NCBI GenBank assembly: GCA_963995505.1
Contig: OZ023182.1
Location: 19,485,619-19,549,618 of the forward strand
DNA length: 64,000 nucleotides
Direction of reading: 5' to 3'
Source: Hypericum androsaemum
Taxonomy: Eukaryota; Streptophyta; Magnoliopsida; Malpighiales; Hypericaceae
Shown one piece after another: positions 51,815 to 64,000 of this stretch; position 1 is the stretch's first letter, and each line of letters starts with the position of its first letter. A model generated the notes under the pieces. The model did no database searches and was not told the DNA's origin. It saw nothing but the letters and a program-made list of their open reading frames with translations. The translations under genes and the position numbers were made by a program.

Positions 51815-53472
51815 CTTTAAAACGGGAGAATCTAGTGCAAGACATGAAAATTAATTGCAAACTAATTGTGTTTTAGAAAATACGCAAGAGATAACAAATT
51901 AATTGATATTCTTTATCTGCTCAAATTTAGATAGATAGTGCAATGATTCGAATATCAAATCAAATAGTATAATTTATAGTCTCGCAAATTAAAAAAAGAC
52001 AGTTAAAAACTTATTTCAATGCTCTAAAAAATAAAAGAAATGTGGCCTCCCGAAAACGTTGCCTCAGGCCCATCTGGTGCCTCTCTGTATCCATGGCCCG
52101 TTATTGCATAGTCACCTTCTAACCAATGTTTTTAAAAATGGATTAGAGAGTGAATCATATTTTTCTGTGTTTACCGGCTGGACCGATTTATTTTAAAAAA
52201 TGATTTTATTATTAAACTATATTTAGATATAAAAAGTCAAATTGCAAAAAAAAATAATTTAAAAAGTACAATTATTTACTCCGAAAGAAAATGTTACACC
52301 ATAAGTACCAAAAATATAAGTCACCATGTGTACATAACCACGAAAGTTCGTCTAAGACTAAGTACCTAGAACACACCTAGATGCTAAAGTCTGAATCCAT
52401 CACCTAGTAATCAAATACCCAAAGAGGGAGAAAAACTATCACCTATAATCTAAAAAAATCGAATCTTGATAGCCGCAGTCTTGACAGCATTGCGAAGGTC
52501 AAACATCTCTCCATTTCAACGAAAAATTAGATCATGCAAATAGAATCCAACCTCCTTGCAAAAGACTCTTGAAGCATCGTCAACATGATGATCTTTTTGC
52601 GTGAATAGATCTGTCATGCACTTTGTAAGATTCATCTTGATTGGACAAGTCATTGAATACTTTTCTCAGACAATATTTTACGTATTTTAATGCACCGGCA
52701 ACTTTACTCGTTAATTTCCTCACCCGGGAGAGATCCTTTACTGAATAGAATGACACCTTGGCTCATTGGAACCTTTGCGAACATCAACATCGTCCAACAT
52801 TATCGGTTTCCGTTTTTGTTGCAGAATTTATTATTTATAAGTTCTAAAAATATTAATTTAATCTAACAAAACACTAAAAATTATTTTTTCAAAAAATAAT
52901 AATTTTGAATAATTAAATCTGGATTGATCAGTCCGACTGATTGGAATGCTAGTCAATGATATCGACTACCGGTCTTACCGCTGTCCAAATTTTATTACAT
53001 AGTGAATCGATCACGAAACAAGGTCGATAACAAATATTGTTAAAGTTAGGGTTCCAATTTTGCTAGAAATTGATAACTCCGGACTTAACTCAAAATTCTA
53101 AGTGAATATTTCAGATAACACAAATTACTTATTTGCGTTACAACCAAGAGAGTTTCGGCTTCGCATTAAAAACAACTTGGAAACGCGGATAAAAGAAAAT
53201 AAACAGAAATTAGAGAGGGGCGGAAAATTTAAGCCTACGCATGATAAAAAAACAACTTTATTGGCCTACTTTTTTTCTATTCTTCTCTTCGTGAACTTTT
53301 TTGTCCATCTCCTCAGGCTTCCTATGAACTAAATAGAAACTAAAATCATTACAATGAGCGTGAATGAAGCAAAACTGCAAGAGCTAAAAATGTAGCAGTT
53401 TTCGTATTTGTGACTTGGTTCAAGAAGTAAAAGATACGGCGGGAATTTGGGATTGTCTTGAAACAGGCCTTA
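51815..53472. other. Intergenic DNA, no gene recognised
   Basis: AT-rich with a patch at 52380-52800 that is less AT-rich but broken by stops in all frames; it may be old transposon sequence. Nothing can be named. Confidence 0.35.
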
Positions 53473-56014
53473 TCATTCTTCCCGTTTCTGGTGGCTCAAA
53501 CTTCCGTTGGGCCTTCTCACGAACCGGCCCTGCACGTTAAACAGTAGAGTTAAAAAAAATAGAGCAATAAATTCGATATACTAAAAAATCCTGCATATTA
53601 ACCAGTGACTTTTATTCTTTCATATGAGTTAGAAAAATATGTTATTTAATATTTCTTTAACTAAATTGATTAATTCAAATTCGAACTTAATAATTATTTA
53701 ACCCAATTTCCTTTTAGATATAGCACAAGCACCGAGTCTTGCTAATAATGGCCACACCCACAATTATTTCTATCACATTCATCTGTGGACCACACTGTTC
53801 AAGTGGATGCAAGATCCCGACACCACAACTTGCCAGGTGTCGTCAGTAAAAATTGATGGAAGAGAAAATTTATCCCAAGAATAATTTTAATTGTATTAAT
53901 AATAATGGAAAAAATATTTCTGGGCAATTTCAAGAAAAGAGAAATTTGATCTAAAAATTAAAGTGTACCTTCATTCTGGGCCGTCTATCAGCGTTGACTT
54001 TTCTAACTTGGTACCTGATCTTCTTAGAGTTAGAGAAGAGGCGATTCCGACGTTTTTCTTTGTACCGTAGAACACTAGCCTCTCTTAGCCCTCCATTTTC
54101 CGAGAAAAGGTCTATTTGTGCCAATCTGGCCTGCCCAAAAAATTTACAGAATAAGTACCACCAAAACTTTAACCTCAAAATCTCGAATAATTAAATAGGA
54201 CTCGGCAATATTTCAGTGATTAAAAAACTGAGATTTAACAGAACAGAAGAAGAGAGAAATAAACACTTAGACCGCCGGGAAAAAAAGGGGACATCGAAGT
54301 TCCTTATAATGCCGGATTGGTTAAATAATTAGGTTGAATTTTTTAATTGATTATTTCCGGATAAAACAAGGGAAAGGTAATACAATACAAGCATTAAGCA
54401 TCAAACTAGAAGTCAGAGCCAGCAGAATAAAAAATGCAATAAATAAAGAGAGAAAAGAAAGGGGTTGAACAACTTCAAATTATAATTTATAGGGTCCACT
54501 TAAAAAACAAAAGTAGAAAAGGTCTCGTGGCATTCTTTTGTGACACATTCCAATCATTTTTTTATAGCCAGTGATTTTGATATAAAATTGTATATAATAT
54601 ACCTGGGGCCTTTTAGGTACAACAATTTCAGAGCATTTCACAATAAATAATCTCTCCAATCATTTTTCATGAAATGAAGAGTGAAGACAAAGTATTTTTG
54701 ATAAATTATGTCACGTATGATATATATCCAGACAAAGTTTGAAAATTATTTAGAATTTTAATATTTTTTATTCTAAAAACAATAATTTCCAGTGGGAGGT
54801 TAGAAGCATACAGAGACATCAGTTCCTTCGGTTCCCGCAATTTCCTCCGGCAACGGCATCCCACGGTCCGACCAGGCGTCCAGTACCTCATCGTAATTCA
54901 ACTTCAATTTTAACCCGGAATTCACAATCTCCGGAATTGGACTCTCTTCCACCGAATCCTCCTTTGCTGATTCCACGCTCATCAGCTCCGAAATCTGCCT
55001 CTCCACCTTCTTTTTCTTCTTCTTCTTGTTGTCCTCGGAATTCGACTTTGGCTTCGGATTTGGCAACGTCAATTTCAATTTCAGCTTCGTACTCGAATTC
55101 GGAATTGGTTTCGACTCCGAATTAGAATTCGAGTTGAAACTCGGAGTCAACTTCGGGTTCGAGCTACTGTTGACATTGAGTCTTGGAGAGATTTGAAGCA
55201 TGTCCACAACGGGAAAATTCTGACAATTTTCGTTGTGGGCGCGCCTCAAAGCTCTCACCCCACCAATCCTCAAACCCCCGAATTGGCTCCTCCCGCCAAG
55301 GCTCAACCCGATAGGGTGTGCGTACCAGGGATCGAACCCGCGACCTCCCCCAGCAATATAACAATTAGACCCCGAAGTGCCCCTCGTGGATCCATCAACC
55401 ACCTCATTGCCGACACAGAGGTTCCCCATGATACTATTAATACCCTCCCCAACCTCCTCATCCAGCATTGACTCCGCATCGAAATCCGGGTCGTCTTCAC
55501 GGTACTCTTCACAAACATCCATAGAATCAACCTCCCAAGTAGCCGTAGTAGTCGTGCTACTGCTACTTTGGCAAGAAGGGCTCATCACCAAGTTGCTCAT
55601 AGCCCGAGGCTCCCCGAAGAATCCGGCCCCCGGCGAGTCCCTGACCGGCTGGTGCAGGAGGAAGCCGGAATTGTCGAAGACCCGGAAGGGCAAGAGCAGC
55701 TCCGACGACTCCTCGAGAAGAAGCGGGCTCGTAGTAGTACAACCATGAGGGAACTTGGTGGAGTAGTGTTTGGTTGAGAAAATGTTGGGGTAGGCTGTGG
55801 AGAGGAGCGCGGCGGCCTCGTTGTACGTCTGGTTGGGCCGCTTTCGAGGAGTTCGAGCCTTACGAGTGGAAACTATCGCGAGCGGGGAGTTGCTGGCCTC
55901 GCTGATGGTGGAGGACGGAGAGGAGGATGATATTTGGGATGTTCTTGATGGGGATTTCACTAGCTCTAAGTCTAGAACATACGTGTTCCCACTTAGACAA
56001 GGGGACGACGACAT
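53473..56014 (-). CDS. CIA2: CCT-domain transcription regulator, CIA2 type
   Basis: Three exons on the minus strand: 56014-54812, 54130-53969 and 53529-53473, 1422 bp, 473 residues. The N-terminus has the family block [20 protein letters not shown] and [20 protein letters not shown], followed by [13 protein letters not shown]. The middle has [20 protein letters not shown] and later LQISPRLN, a Lys-rich run ([13 protein letters not shown]), then [16 protein letters not shown]. The C-terminal CCT motif (about residues 418-462) is split between exons 2 and 3: [44 protein letters not shown]. In Arabidopsis CIA2 and its paralogue CIL act in the nucleus to raise expression of chloroplast import (Toc) and ribosomal protein genes. 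The start is the ATG of MSSSPCLSG; an open frame extends upstream but lacks family resemblance. CIA2 versus CIL is not separable by eye. Confidence 0.92.
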
Positions 56015-56401
56015 GTTTGGAATCCAACTAGTTGGAAGTAGGGGGAAAAAAAAGACCAAAGATGTTGGAGGATCAGAAATTTTGATGACCAAAGCTGGGT
56101 TTAGTGAGTTTCTTGTCTAAAAGTTGTGCAAAATTGGGAAAGCCCTAAACCCTGGACAGGAAAGGGAGGTGGAAGAAAGGCAAGAAAAATTGGTAATTTC
56201 TTTGGGAGATAACCTTTTTCGAGGAGGCACCCAGAAATGTTGAAGAAAAAATATTTCCTGAAGAGGAAGGAAGAAATGACCAAAACCCTCGAAAACCCCA
56301 GAAATGATTTTGGGTTGTGGGGAGGGGAGAAATATCTGAGTGGGGGATTCTTATCCTATAAATGGGAAACTAAAAAGGCTCGCAGTTCATGTATTGGGAG
56401 A

Positions 56402-56422
56402 ATATATATATATATATATATA
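56402..56422. repeat. (AT)n microsatellite
   Basis: Short alternating A/T tract about 390 bp upstream of the CIA2-type start codon; it could contribute a TATA-like site but that is not shown. Confidence 0.85.
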
Positions 56423-58336
56423 ACAGTAAAGTGTGTAATATTTTATTTATAATTGAGTATCGTCGGGCTGATAAGAAAATGCAAAAGTTTGAGAGGGTTA
56501 TTTAGGAAGATGACAATTTTTTTTCCTGAAATTGGTGTCCCCGGAACAGGAGGTCACGGGCAGATGAAAATTGGGGAAATATTCGTTAAGAGGTTATGTG
56601 TAGATTGGAGAGGAAAAGATATATATGGCAGAGTGATGGTGCACACATTCACATTATTTCTCTCTCCAGCCTTACTCGGCAAGACTTGAAGAGAGAAATA
56701 TATTAAACTTTTTTTTTGAAGAATTCTATTATATTAAATATATGATTAATTTTCGTTTCTCTTCACAAAACAATTACAATTATGGAAAAGTTAAGAAAAT
56801 TGTACTATTGGTCTTAATGCAATATATTTAAAAGTTAGGATTCTTTACTTTTTAGATTTTAGGCGTAAGATTCACTCTATTTCTCTTACAATTTATTAGA
56901 ATATTATAATATGTTGCAACCGTAATAAAACTAATTATTAATTTTTTTCTGCCAAATTATACACAAGTATTCTCGGAAATCAAACTTGATATATGGTATT
57001 AAATTATAACATTTTGATACCAACTAATTTATTCACTCTATATTCTCTTGTTATGTTCTATCATAACAACATATCAATGTGTAAACTAATATGCCGTACT
57101 TTACACGAACAACTAATTTTCTAATGGTATCTACTTAATCAACACAAACTTTAAATATTTTTTTATAAATATTCTTAGTAATTTACAGTGGAACCACCAC
57201 TTTTATTGAACTCGTAAATGAGATGAGAACATGAGATGAGACAACGCTTGATTGCTGTAGTTTCTGGGAGTAGGGACCAATCGCAGAGCCTTTGGCTGTC
57301 TCTCTATAGGCGGTTCAATTATTCTATCTTGAAATTGTTTATTTACTGGTTTGACCCTCTTCTTTCCTCAAGTGGCCCAATCTTTTTTTCGAAATTACTG
57401 ATATTTGGATATCGGAAAAAAATTCTCTTAATTAGACTCAATTGATTAATCAAAATTTGAAGTAGATTAGATTCTAAACTAGAAGAAAACTCTTCTTACC
57501 TAATTCTGACTCCGATATATTTTTAAGACTTAAACTTAAAATATTTAATTTAATTGGAATAATTCACTCATTTCGATCGATTTAGGGATTAACAAAGTTG
57601 GTTATGATATGTGATTTCCGGAATTTGAGAGTTGGTACTAATATTTTGAATCTAAATTTTATAAACGGAACAGAGTGAATATAGTTCGCATTTCCAAATA
57701 CGGCTTAAATTTATATGATATGATATGTGATCGGAGAACAAAAATAGGATCATATCCTTGACTCAATATTTTTAGTGGGACTATAAATCGGAGTGATCAT
57801 CAATTTCAAAGATCAAGAATACCCCGTGGACAGACAGGTTTTAAGTTTTTGGTTGCCTACTGAACATTTAAGATCAGCCACTTAAAAATTATTATTAGGT
57901 GATATTAATCATCAATAAGGTGTACTAATTATAAAATACTTTTAATATCGAACATATCAATCAATCAATAAGAGAATTTCTAACTAAAACGTGTCGAATA
58001 TCAAAATTTTCAGTTGAAAAAATATCAAATATCGAGTTAGAGTACCGAAAATGTATCCATTAATTAACGTATTTTATTATTCTATGAGATTCAAAGTCGG
58101 ATTAGACCTAGTGGGCACATCGACCACAGAGGCAATACATAATCCTAATCATGGGCACGAGCATGGATAGTCCTGGGCGCAGTTTTGTCACCCATACCAG
58201 CTGCAAACTTCTTTGGATATCCTGGGAAAAGCTCCTTATCTGCTGACGTGGGGCATTTCCATTGGAGGTCCTAGATTTTATTAGGGCTTACGTGGACTTT
58301 GTAGGTAGGAGGATTATCACGTGAATCTAGGCAGAC

Positions 58337-58352
58337 AGAGAGAGAGAGAGAG
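58337..58352. repeat. (AG)n microsatellite
   Basis: About eight AG units in intergenic DNA. Confidence 0.85.
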
Positions 58353-59686
58353 GGTGACCCTTGGATCTATTCTTGCCTGAGGTTTAAAACGCAATGATTT
58401 GCACCTTTTTGGTTGCACTTGTGGTTTGTATGTGGCGGATGGGGATCCTACGTTGTGCTTATTAGGTTCAATGACTCCCGATTACAACTCATATACCGAT
58501 AATGTCTCTTTTCTCTTTTAAAAAATACAATATTTTTCTTTTTCGAAAATATCTATTATTTGGAGACTCATTGCTGAACTTTTCATATTTAAATTGAGTA
58601 TGATGGTAAAACTGTACAGAAAATATTTCACACTGTTGTATTTACAATGATTCAAACTCTTTTTTTATTATTTTGACAATGTCTTCTTTTCTTTTCTTTT
58701 TAGTTTTTAATTAAGAAAATAACGATTTTAATTATAATTTTTTTAATACTGGTATGGAGGTTACTTTAGATTTAGGAGCTGGTGTATGGACCTAGAAGAT
58801 CAATCAAACCACCCAGCATGGTCTATCGTCTTAATTGTTGTTTTCATTTTTGCTATGTACTACGGTCTTCTTGTTTAATGAAAGGCTTATGGTACATTTT
58901 TTATAAAAGTTGTCGTTCAAATTTTCAAATTCAAATTTCACACATTTTTAAAAATAAAAATAATTAATTGCATATGAATGATGAACGAGAAACGGGATGC
59001 ACTACTTATGATAAAGCGCTCCTCTTTTACTTGAATTTAAACTCGTCGTCCTCTCGACCAATCATATTCATGCTGCTCCACTACAATTTCGCAGATTTTT
59101 TTAAGGGGTAAAACATGCCATCATATTCATTAATCACATGAAAGTATAATTACAATCGATGAAACACCATAAAGCCACTGAAAAGTCACCTAAAATACTC
59201 AAGCCGCACATCAGCACGACAGGAGTACTACCCACCTAGTCCTGTTACCCTCCGCCTGACCCTACAAAACCTATTCTACCTACCTGTCTTAGGGTCCAGA
59301 AAATGCACAACACCACGCGGACACTACCCACCTATGAAAATCTACCCTCCAACACGTAGAATTTCCCTCTTGAAAAGAGGTTACAGTCGCTGGCCTCGGT
59401 AAAAAACTATTCCAAAAAATCCGCTGCAATCGGAAAAAAATCAGAATCAGGAAAAGAGCGCATCATGGTAAAAACCCACTCTAGCGAATACACTGCATTA
59501 GGTATAAATTCTACGTGTTTTCCATGTTACATCCATCTCCCAGAACAAAATTATGAACCCTGTTTGCCCACCCCAGATAGAACCCTACCCATCCCTCAAA
59601 ACCCTATTAGCCTCTCCAACAGCATCGCGTAGATCTTCCGCCAACAGTTCACAGATTATCATTGGAGGTATCGAAAAGAACTGGAA

Positions 59687-60480
59687 CTAAAAGTCACCTG
59701 GCAATGGGATTTTTGTAAGTGCATGGGCCACCTTATTTCCGTCTCGCCGAACAAACATAAAGCGATGGTTCAAGAACCCCCGACAAGTTTTTTTGCAATC
59801 AGCCACCAGCAAGGCCAAATCACTTCTATCTGACACCTGCTTATTCAGAGCCTGCACAAGAGGTAGACAATCAAATTCCAAACAAACAAACCTGAGGCCA
59901 AGGGTGATTGCGAGCTCCACGCCTATTAGCATCCCTCGAGCTTCCAGTACGGTTGGGTAGACTGGGCCTCCATATCTAAGCACAAATCCTGCAACAAAAT
60001 TTCCAAACTCATAACGAATAAGAGCGCCCACTTGAGCAACCCCGTCAGTATTAATCCATGCATCCGTGTTAACTTTGAACCATCCTGTCTCTGGAGGACG
60101 CCATAACTCAGCCAGCCTGACACTTGAGGTAGGACTCGGACTTTGTACAGCTATGAAGTCGATCCAAAGTCGGTGGACTGAGTGAAGCACCCCTTGTGCT
60201 GCTTCGAAAGATGTTGCATTAAAAACTACCCCGTTCCTCACTTTCCAAATGCCCCACATCCAGGCTGCTCTCCATCCTCGTCCCTCCTCCTCCTACGTCG
60301 CAAACAGGGCCGAACATGCCCGGACCAGTGTCATACCTTGGAACTCCCGAGTATCGATTCCAATTTTTCTCCACAAAGTACATGCAACACTCAAAAAATA
60401 GATGATAACCTGACTCCGCACAACTCGCACAAAAGGAGCAGCGAAATATGCAATTCCACTACAATTTCTGAGTGTTCGTA
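59687..60480 (-). mobile_element. Decayed LINE 3' end: RNase H and zf-RVT remnants
   Basis: On the minus strand a 190-codon frame (60259-59687) is a plant LINE-type RNase H: WFKVNTDAW (first Asp), LEARGMLIGVELAI (Glu), LEFDCLPLVQAL (Asp) and FVRRDGNKVAHALTK near the end. Upstream, in another frame (60450-60260), FCASCAESGYHLFFECC resembles the zinc-binding tail (zf-RVT) that follows reverse transcriptase in these elements. The two are out of frame with each other, so the element is inactive. The LINE 3' tail may run to about 59100, where the minus strand has a short A-run; no target-site duplication was identified. The rest of the reverse transcriptase is missing. Confidence 0.8.
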
Positions 60481-60788
60481 ATCACGAACCATTTTACTGG
60501 TCGGTGTTTTAAACCAGCGAGTGGTTCAAGGATGAATTAAAGTTCATAAAAATATGTAAATGCATCATATGAGTGCTTTTTATATAATTTTTTCCCGAAA
60601 TTAATTGGCGTTCAGACACTTTAACGCTAATCAATCTAGGTTTACGGGATAAAATTTAAAATAATGACAAAACTTTTCTTATTAAGTTCTCATTAAACAT
60701 GGATATTTTGATTTTTGTTTCGCTGGAAAATATTTTTCATATGTCCTTGATATTTTTATTAGTTTTCTAAAAAAAGTCATAATATATA

Positions 60789-61008
60789 TGTGATACCTCA
60801 TTAATGATCTGTTCTATCTGAAACGCTTAAGTGATTTGATTGGTACTATCCATACCAACAAGGTTAAACGTGTTTGGCCGGGAGTAGGATCAGGATGGGT
60901 GACCTCCTGGGAAGTATTTTCCGAGATGCGTACGGGTGAGGACAAAACACGTTGGAAAAGATCCGTGTTGGCCTGTGGAGACAGTCGATCGGATCACGAG
61001 GCGTTACA
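60789..61008 (+). mobile_element. Solo LTR of a Cassandra-type TRIM retrotransposon with 5S rRNA segment
   Basis: The 220-bp unit begins TGTGATACC and ends GGCGTTACA, and is flanked by the perfect 5-bp direct repeat ATATA (60784-60788 and 61009-61013). Its centre (about 60862-60925) reads GTTAAACGTGTTTGG, then AGTAGGATCAGGATGGGTGA and CCTCCTGGGAAG. This is the 3' half of plant 5S rRNA including the RNA polymerase III internal-control region. Cassandra elements are the TRIM family known to carry 5S sequence in their LTRs. The downstream GAGGACAAAACACGTTGGAA and GTGTTGGCCTGTGGAGACAG blocks also fit. There is no internal region or second LTR, so this is a solo LTR left by recombination. Confidence 0.88.
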
Positions 61009-61013
61009 ATATA

Positions 61014-63429
61014 ATTACAGAGAGTTTTTTTCGTTGTTTTCCAAGTCACTAGTAATTAACTCACAATTGAGAAAAGTTAGTTTGAAATTTAAAATTTATT
61101 TATATAACATGAAATAATAAATCAATGATTAAATGCAACAACACCCTTCATGGAATATTTATTTCTTCTGTCAACCAAAGCTTCTAAAATTCTTCCATAG
61201 TACATGCATGGTGCAGAATTGCAGATTATCAGATAAGAGATGTACTGGACGTTCCTAGCTGCCATATGTTACTAAACTTTTTCAATTTATTTTCCCAAAA
61301 AGGAATTGCAAGAACAACGAGAAAAAAAAAAGTTCCTCTGTATATGTCGTTGTACTTCCTCCTGCAGGTTTTTGCTTCCTAGTATTCTTTCAGAAATACC
61401 TCATAGTATCCGAGCACTTGGTGAAAAAGGGACAATATGGCCTCTTTATTATAATTTTTTTTAAATCTCTATTTTTGAGAGTCCAACCCTATTTTGGGAC
61501 GGCACTCTCAATTGAATTTTTTACATTTTTAAGATTTGAACTAAAACCTATTTAAGTGAATTCAAGTCTTTAACAATTAAATTAACTTTCATTAATTAGC
61601 TTTTCCTATACATATATGAGATATAGCCGGCCAGGAGCACCACTAGAGTTTTTTTTTTACATGTCGCTGGAGGTTGAATTTCTAATTTTTAGGTAGCGTA
61701 GTCTAAAATGCATATGGTTTTGACAAAAAATTCAGACAAAATACTTTATTTGATAAGTAGATAAGGATTCTGGCAAGCCATTTATCATGCTGGACTTTTA
61801 TTGCATCTGGTTCTTTCAGCTACGTTTTCTTTTGTTAGGTTTTCGTTGTTATTTTTTGCTCGTCTAGTTATTTCGTACATACATGTAGTTCAAACATTTA
61901 ACATTTTTTGATAATTGTCATTCAGAATATCAAAATTTATGTGAGAGAGTGTTTCTCTTTTATATCGGTCGAGTCACGTGAGTTTGGATTTCAGAACAAT
62001 GACACACTCACACCGGTCTTTCAAGACAACCGTAGATTAATATGTGTTTTTTTTTAAACAAAAAAAAATATGTTGAATCTACGGTTGTACCTTTAATATG
62101 ATTAATATGTGTTGAATGGTAGTAGAATGTAATCAGGCGAATGTACCTTTATCTACATTGAGTGATGACTTGGAACTGTGACAGCCTTAAGCTGCGGATA
62201 ACTAGCAGCAGCAGAAGTTTAGGACTGGAAATTTCACCATACATGTGACATATGTTAAGTTGGCATTAAAGTCGTCTTCTATTATCCTTTTTCTATCTCC
62301 GTCCTTCACATGTACGTCAAAATATGGATGAAAGAGAGAGAAAATAGCGGAAATCTTCAAATATCTATGGTCCATTCGTCTTTATTCGATCAATCATATT
62401 CCAAACTCAGAGAAATCCAATGGTTGTAGAGCAGGCGTCCAATCTTTAATTAGAGAATTTTAAGAGTGAGAAAAATTGATAATTTTACGGTGGTCTTTTC
62501 ATATCAAGTGTTTATATATGACCCATTAATCTTTCAAAAAACTTAGAGAAAATGAACCTTATAAGATCCACCATAAGATTGTCACTTGGTAAATTTTTTA
62601 TCACTACTATGCCAAATCATAATTGTAGAAGGACCATTGTAAAATTTATGCCCGAATAGCCATTAATTTGTGGATATTAAGAACCGGGAGAGCCATTTTT
62701 CACTTTCATTAGGTTGGTTCCCCGTTATGACAATAAGTAGGATAACGTAAGAGTCTACGAGTCCAAAACTCAAAACACTACATTTGAATATTGCCCTTTA
62801 AATTTATCTTAAATCTTACAATTTTTCATTTGCATATATATATAATTAATATTCAGTCTCTTGAGATCTATAGAATCAAAAAATATGTATCCAGATTGAT
62901 ACAATATCATAAACACAGTCAAAAGTCAACAAATCACAAATCTTCAATCGAGAGGTAGACATATTTGGTCCAAGTTGGGGGCAATATGCCCATAAAAAAT
63001 CATAATAATAAGAAATTAAAGGTTTAACCCGCTAAAATTATGTGTTTGTCCTACAACTATAATTGATCTACAAGACAATCCTTATTGTCACTAATATTTT
63101 GCTCCTAGGTATTAAAATTCCGAAGTCTGCTCTTGATAGACTGAATAATTTTATAGGTGGTCATTCTGAGTGATAATGTTTAGAATACTGACTTCAATAA
63201 AGAAAAAACAAACGACCCTTATAAAACGCACCATAAAATTCCCAAATCATATTTGTGAAGCAACATCATAAATTTTTGGCATTGACCGTAGGTACAGCTC
63301 AAGTTTGACCAAGCTTTCTTAATTAGTGCTCATCATCCACTTGTTTAGAAATCCTAAATTACTCATCCCGAAATCACTATCAAGTAAGACCAAGCAAGAT
63401 TATTTAATAAGGTAAAAGGTAAAATAAAA
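61014..63429. other. AT-rich intergenic DNA, no gene
   Basis: No coding evidence. The one structured item is a small inverted repeat, ACAACCGTAGATT (62026-62038) against AATCTACGGTTGT (62076-62088). Confidence 0.4.
62026..62088. repeat. Short inverted repeat (13-bp arms)
   Basis: Perfect 13-bp arms, ACAACCGTAGATT and its complement, separated by a 37-bp T/A-rich spacer. It could be a stem or a small MITE remnant; no target duplication was identified. Confidence 0.7.
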
Positions 63430-63708
63430 TTACCGAGATAAGGAGACGAAGCCCATCAGAAGAAAATAGTCGCAAGTGTAAAAGTTTGAGGAGAAATTGT
63501 TTTGGATTTTAGGAAAATGGGAAAGGAAGAAGAACATGGAACAAGATGTCCTTAAGAGGAAAACCCTTCTCTCTCTCCTGGAGGAAAGTATCTCCCCTTT
63601 TCTTATATTTACAATTCTAATGAATGTTAGGATATATACACATTTCCCTGTCAGCAAATAAGAAGAAGTGAAAAACAATATACGTGGGCTCCTGAGCTCA
63701 TCATGGGC

Positions 63709-64000
63709 TTATGTTGTTGCATTCAAGTGTGGCCCATTTTCCTTAGATAATTTAACTCCTTTCTTCACTCCCCCATAAGTTGGAATGTGTATATTACACA
63801 TGCCCAACTTGGATAAAAGATAGAAATGACGTTGATGAAGGAGGGACTTGGTAAAGATATCTGCTGGCTCCTCTTCAATATCGATGTGAAAAAGCTTAAG
63901 AATGCCCAATTGAATCTTTTCACGAACAACCTGACAATCAATCTCGATGTGCTTCGTCCGTTCATGAAAAACGGGATTCTCGGCAATATAAATTGCTAAT
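63709..64000 (-). mobile_element. Ty1/copia retrotransposon, 3' end of pol (runs off the window)
   Basis: On the minus strand the frame reads IYIAENPVFHERTKHIEIDC, then QVVREKIQLGILKLFHI, then EEEPADIFTKSL and FYLLSKLGM. This is the end of the copia RNase H, with the HERTKHIEIDCH-type and ADxFTKxL motifs of the family. The frame continues past the usual end to a stop at about 63709. A GGGGGAG polypurine tract on the minus strand at about 63768-63774 should mark the start of the 3' LTR, which then lies at lower coordinates; its other end was not located. The rest of the element is beyond 64000. Confidence 0.85.

Larger units (their letters stand above)
56015..59100. other. Intergenic DNA: CIA2 promoter, then AT-rich sequence
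   Basis: The part next to 56014 should hold the CIA2-type gene leader and promoter. Beyond about 56700 the DNA is AT-rich without recognisable genes. A GA-repeat and a (TA)n tract are listed separately. Nothing else is identifiable. Confidence 0.4.

Noticed and set aside
60862..60925. 5S rRNA gene
   Set aside because: Only the 3' part of 5S is present, and it lies inside a unit with TG...CA ends and a target-site duplication, so it belongs to a Cassandra-type LTR.

Overview
This window is nuclear DNA from a flowering plant, most likely a core eudicot. It has AT-rich introns and intergenic DNA, canonical GT-AG introns, plant-only gene families and plant transposon families. I do not assign a species. 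Exon coordinates were read by hand from splice sites plus protein-family resemblance. In each multi-exon model the exon lengths add up to an intact reading frame.

Layout: 1-3.1 kb holds two Mutator-like (MULE) long-inverted-repeat elements carrying captured host gene pieces. At 4.2-5.3 kb is a single-exon F-box gene (+). At 8.7-13.1 kb is CTP:phosphoethanolamine cytidylyltransferase, PECT1 (+, 9 coding exons). At 13.9-15.1 kb is a conserved-looking plant protein of unknown function (-, 3 exons). At 15.45-18.05 kb are two more long-TIR elements. At 19.5-25.2 kb is galacturonokinase (+, 14 exons). At 25.7-27.4 kb is a secretory phospholipase A2 of the alpha type (+, 3 exons). At 27.9-29.3 kb or further is a soluble ABC ATPase of the ABCI17/STAR1 type (-). 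At 31.1-36.0 kb is an ANTH/AP180-type clathrin assembly protein (-, 15 exons). At 37.07-37.82 kb is a GA-rich foldback MULE. At 39.2-44.1 kb is a PHD-homeodomain protein of the HAT3.1/PRH type (+, 10 coding exons), converging on a second PHD-finger gene at 44.8-48.1 kb (-). An unexplained open frame lies near 51 kb. At 53.5-56.0 kb is a CCT-domain regulator of the CIA2 type (-, 3 exons). The last 8 kb is mainly transposon debris: a decayed LINE, a solo Cassandra-type LTR with an embedded 5S rRNA segment, and the 3' end of a Ty1/copia element that runs off the window.

The host genes do not form one pathway. They cover phospholipid synthesis and turnover (PECT1, PLA2), cell-wall sugar salvage (galacturonokinase), metal/cell-wall transport (ABCI17-like), endocytosis (AP180-like), chromatin reading (two PHD genes) and chloroplast biogenesis control (CIA2-like).

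The most distinctive content is a family of long-TIR MULEs sharing the terminus GGGTAAATTAC (or a close variant). Two copies have perfect 9-bp target-site duplications. One carries pieces of three unrelated host genes (14-3-3, UDP-glucuronate 4-epimerase, EPSP synthase). Another carries a subtilase piece with an internal triplication.
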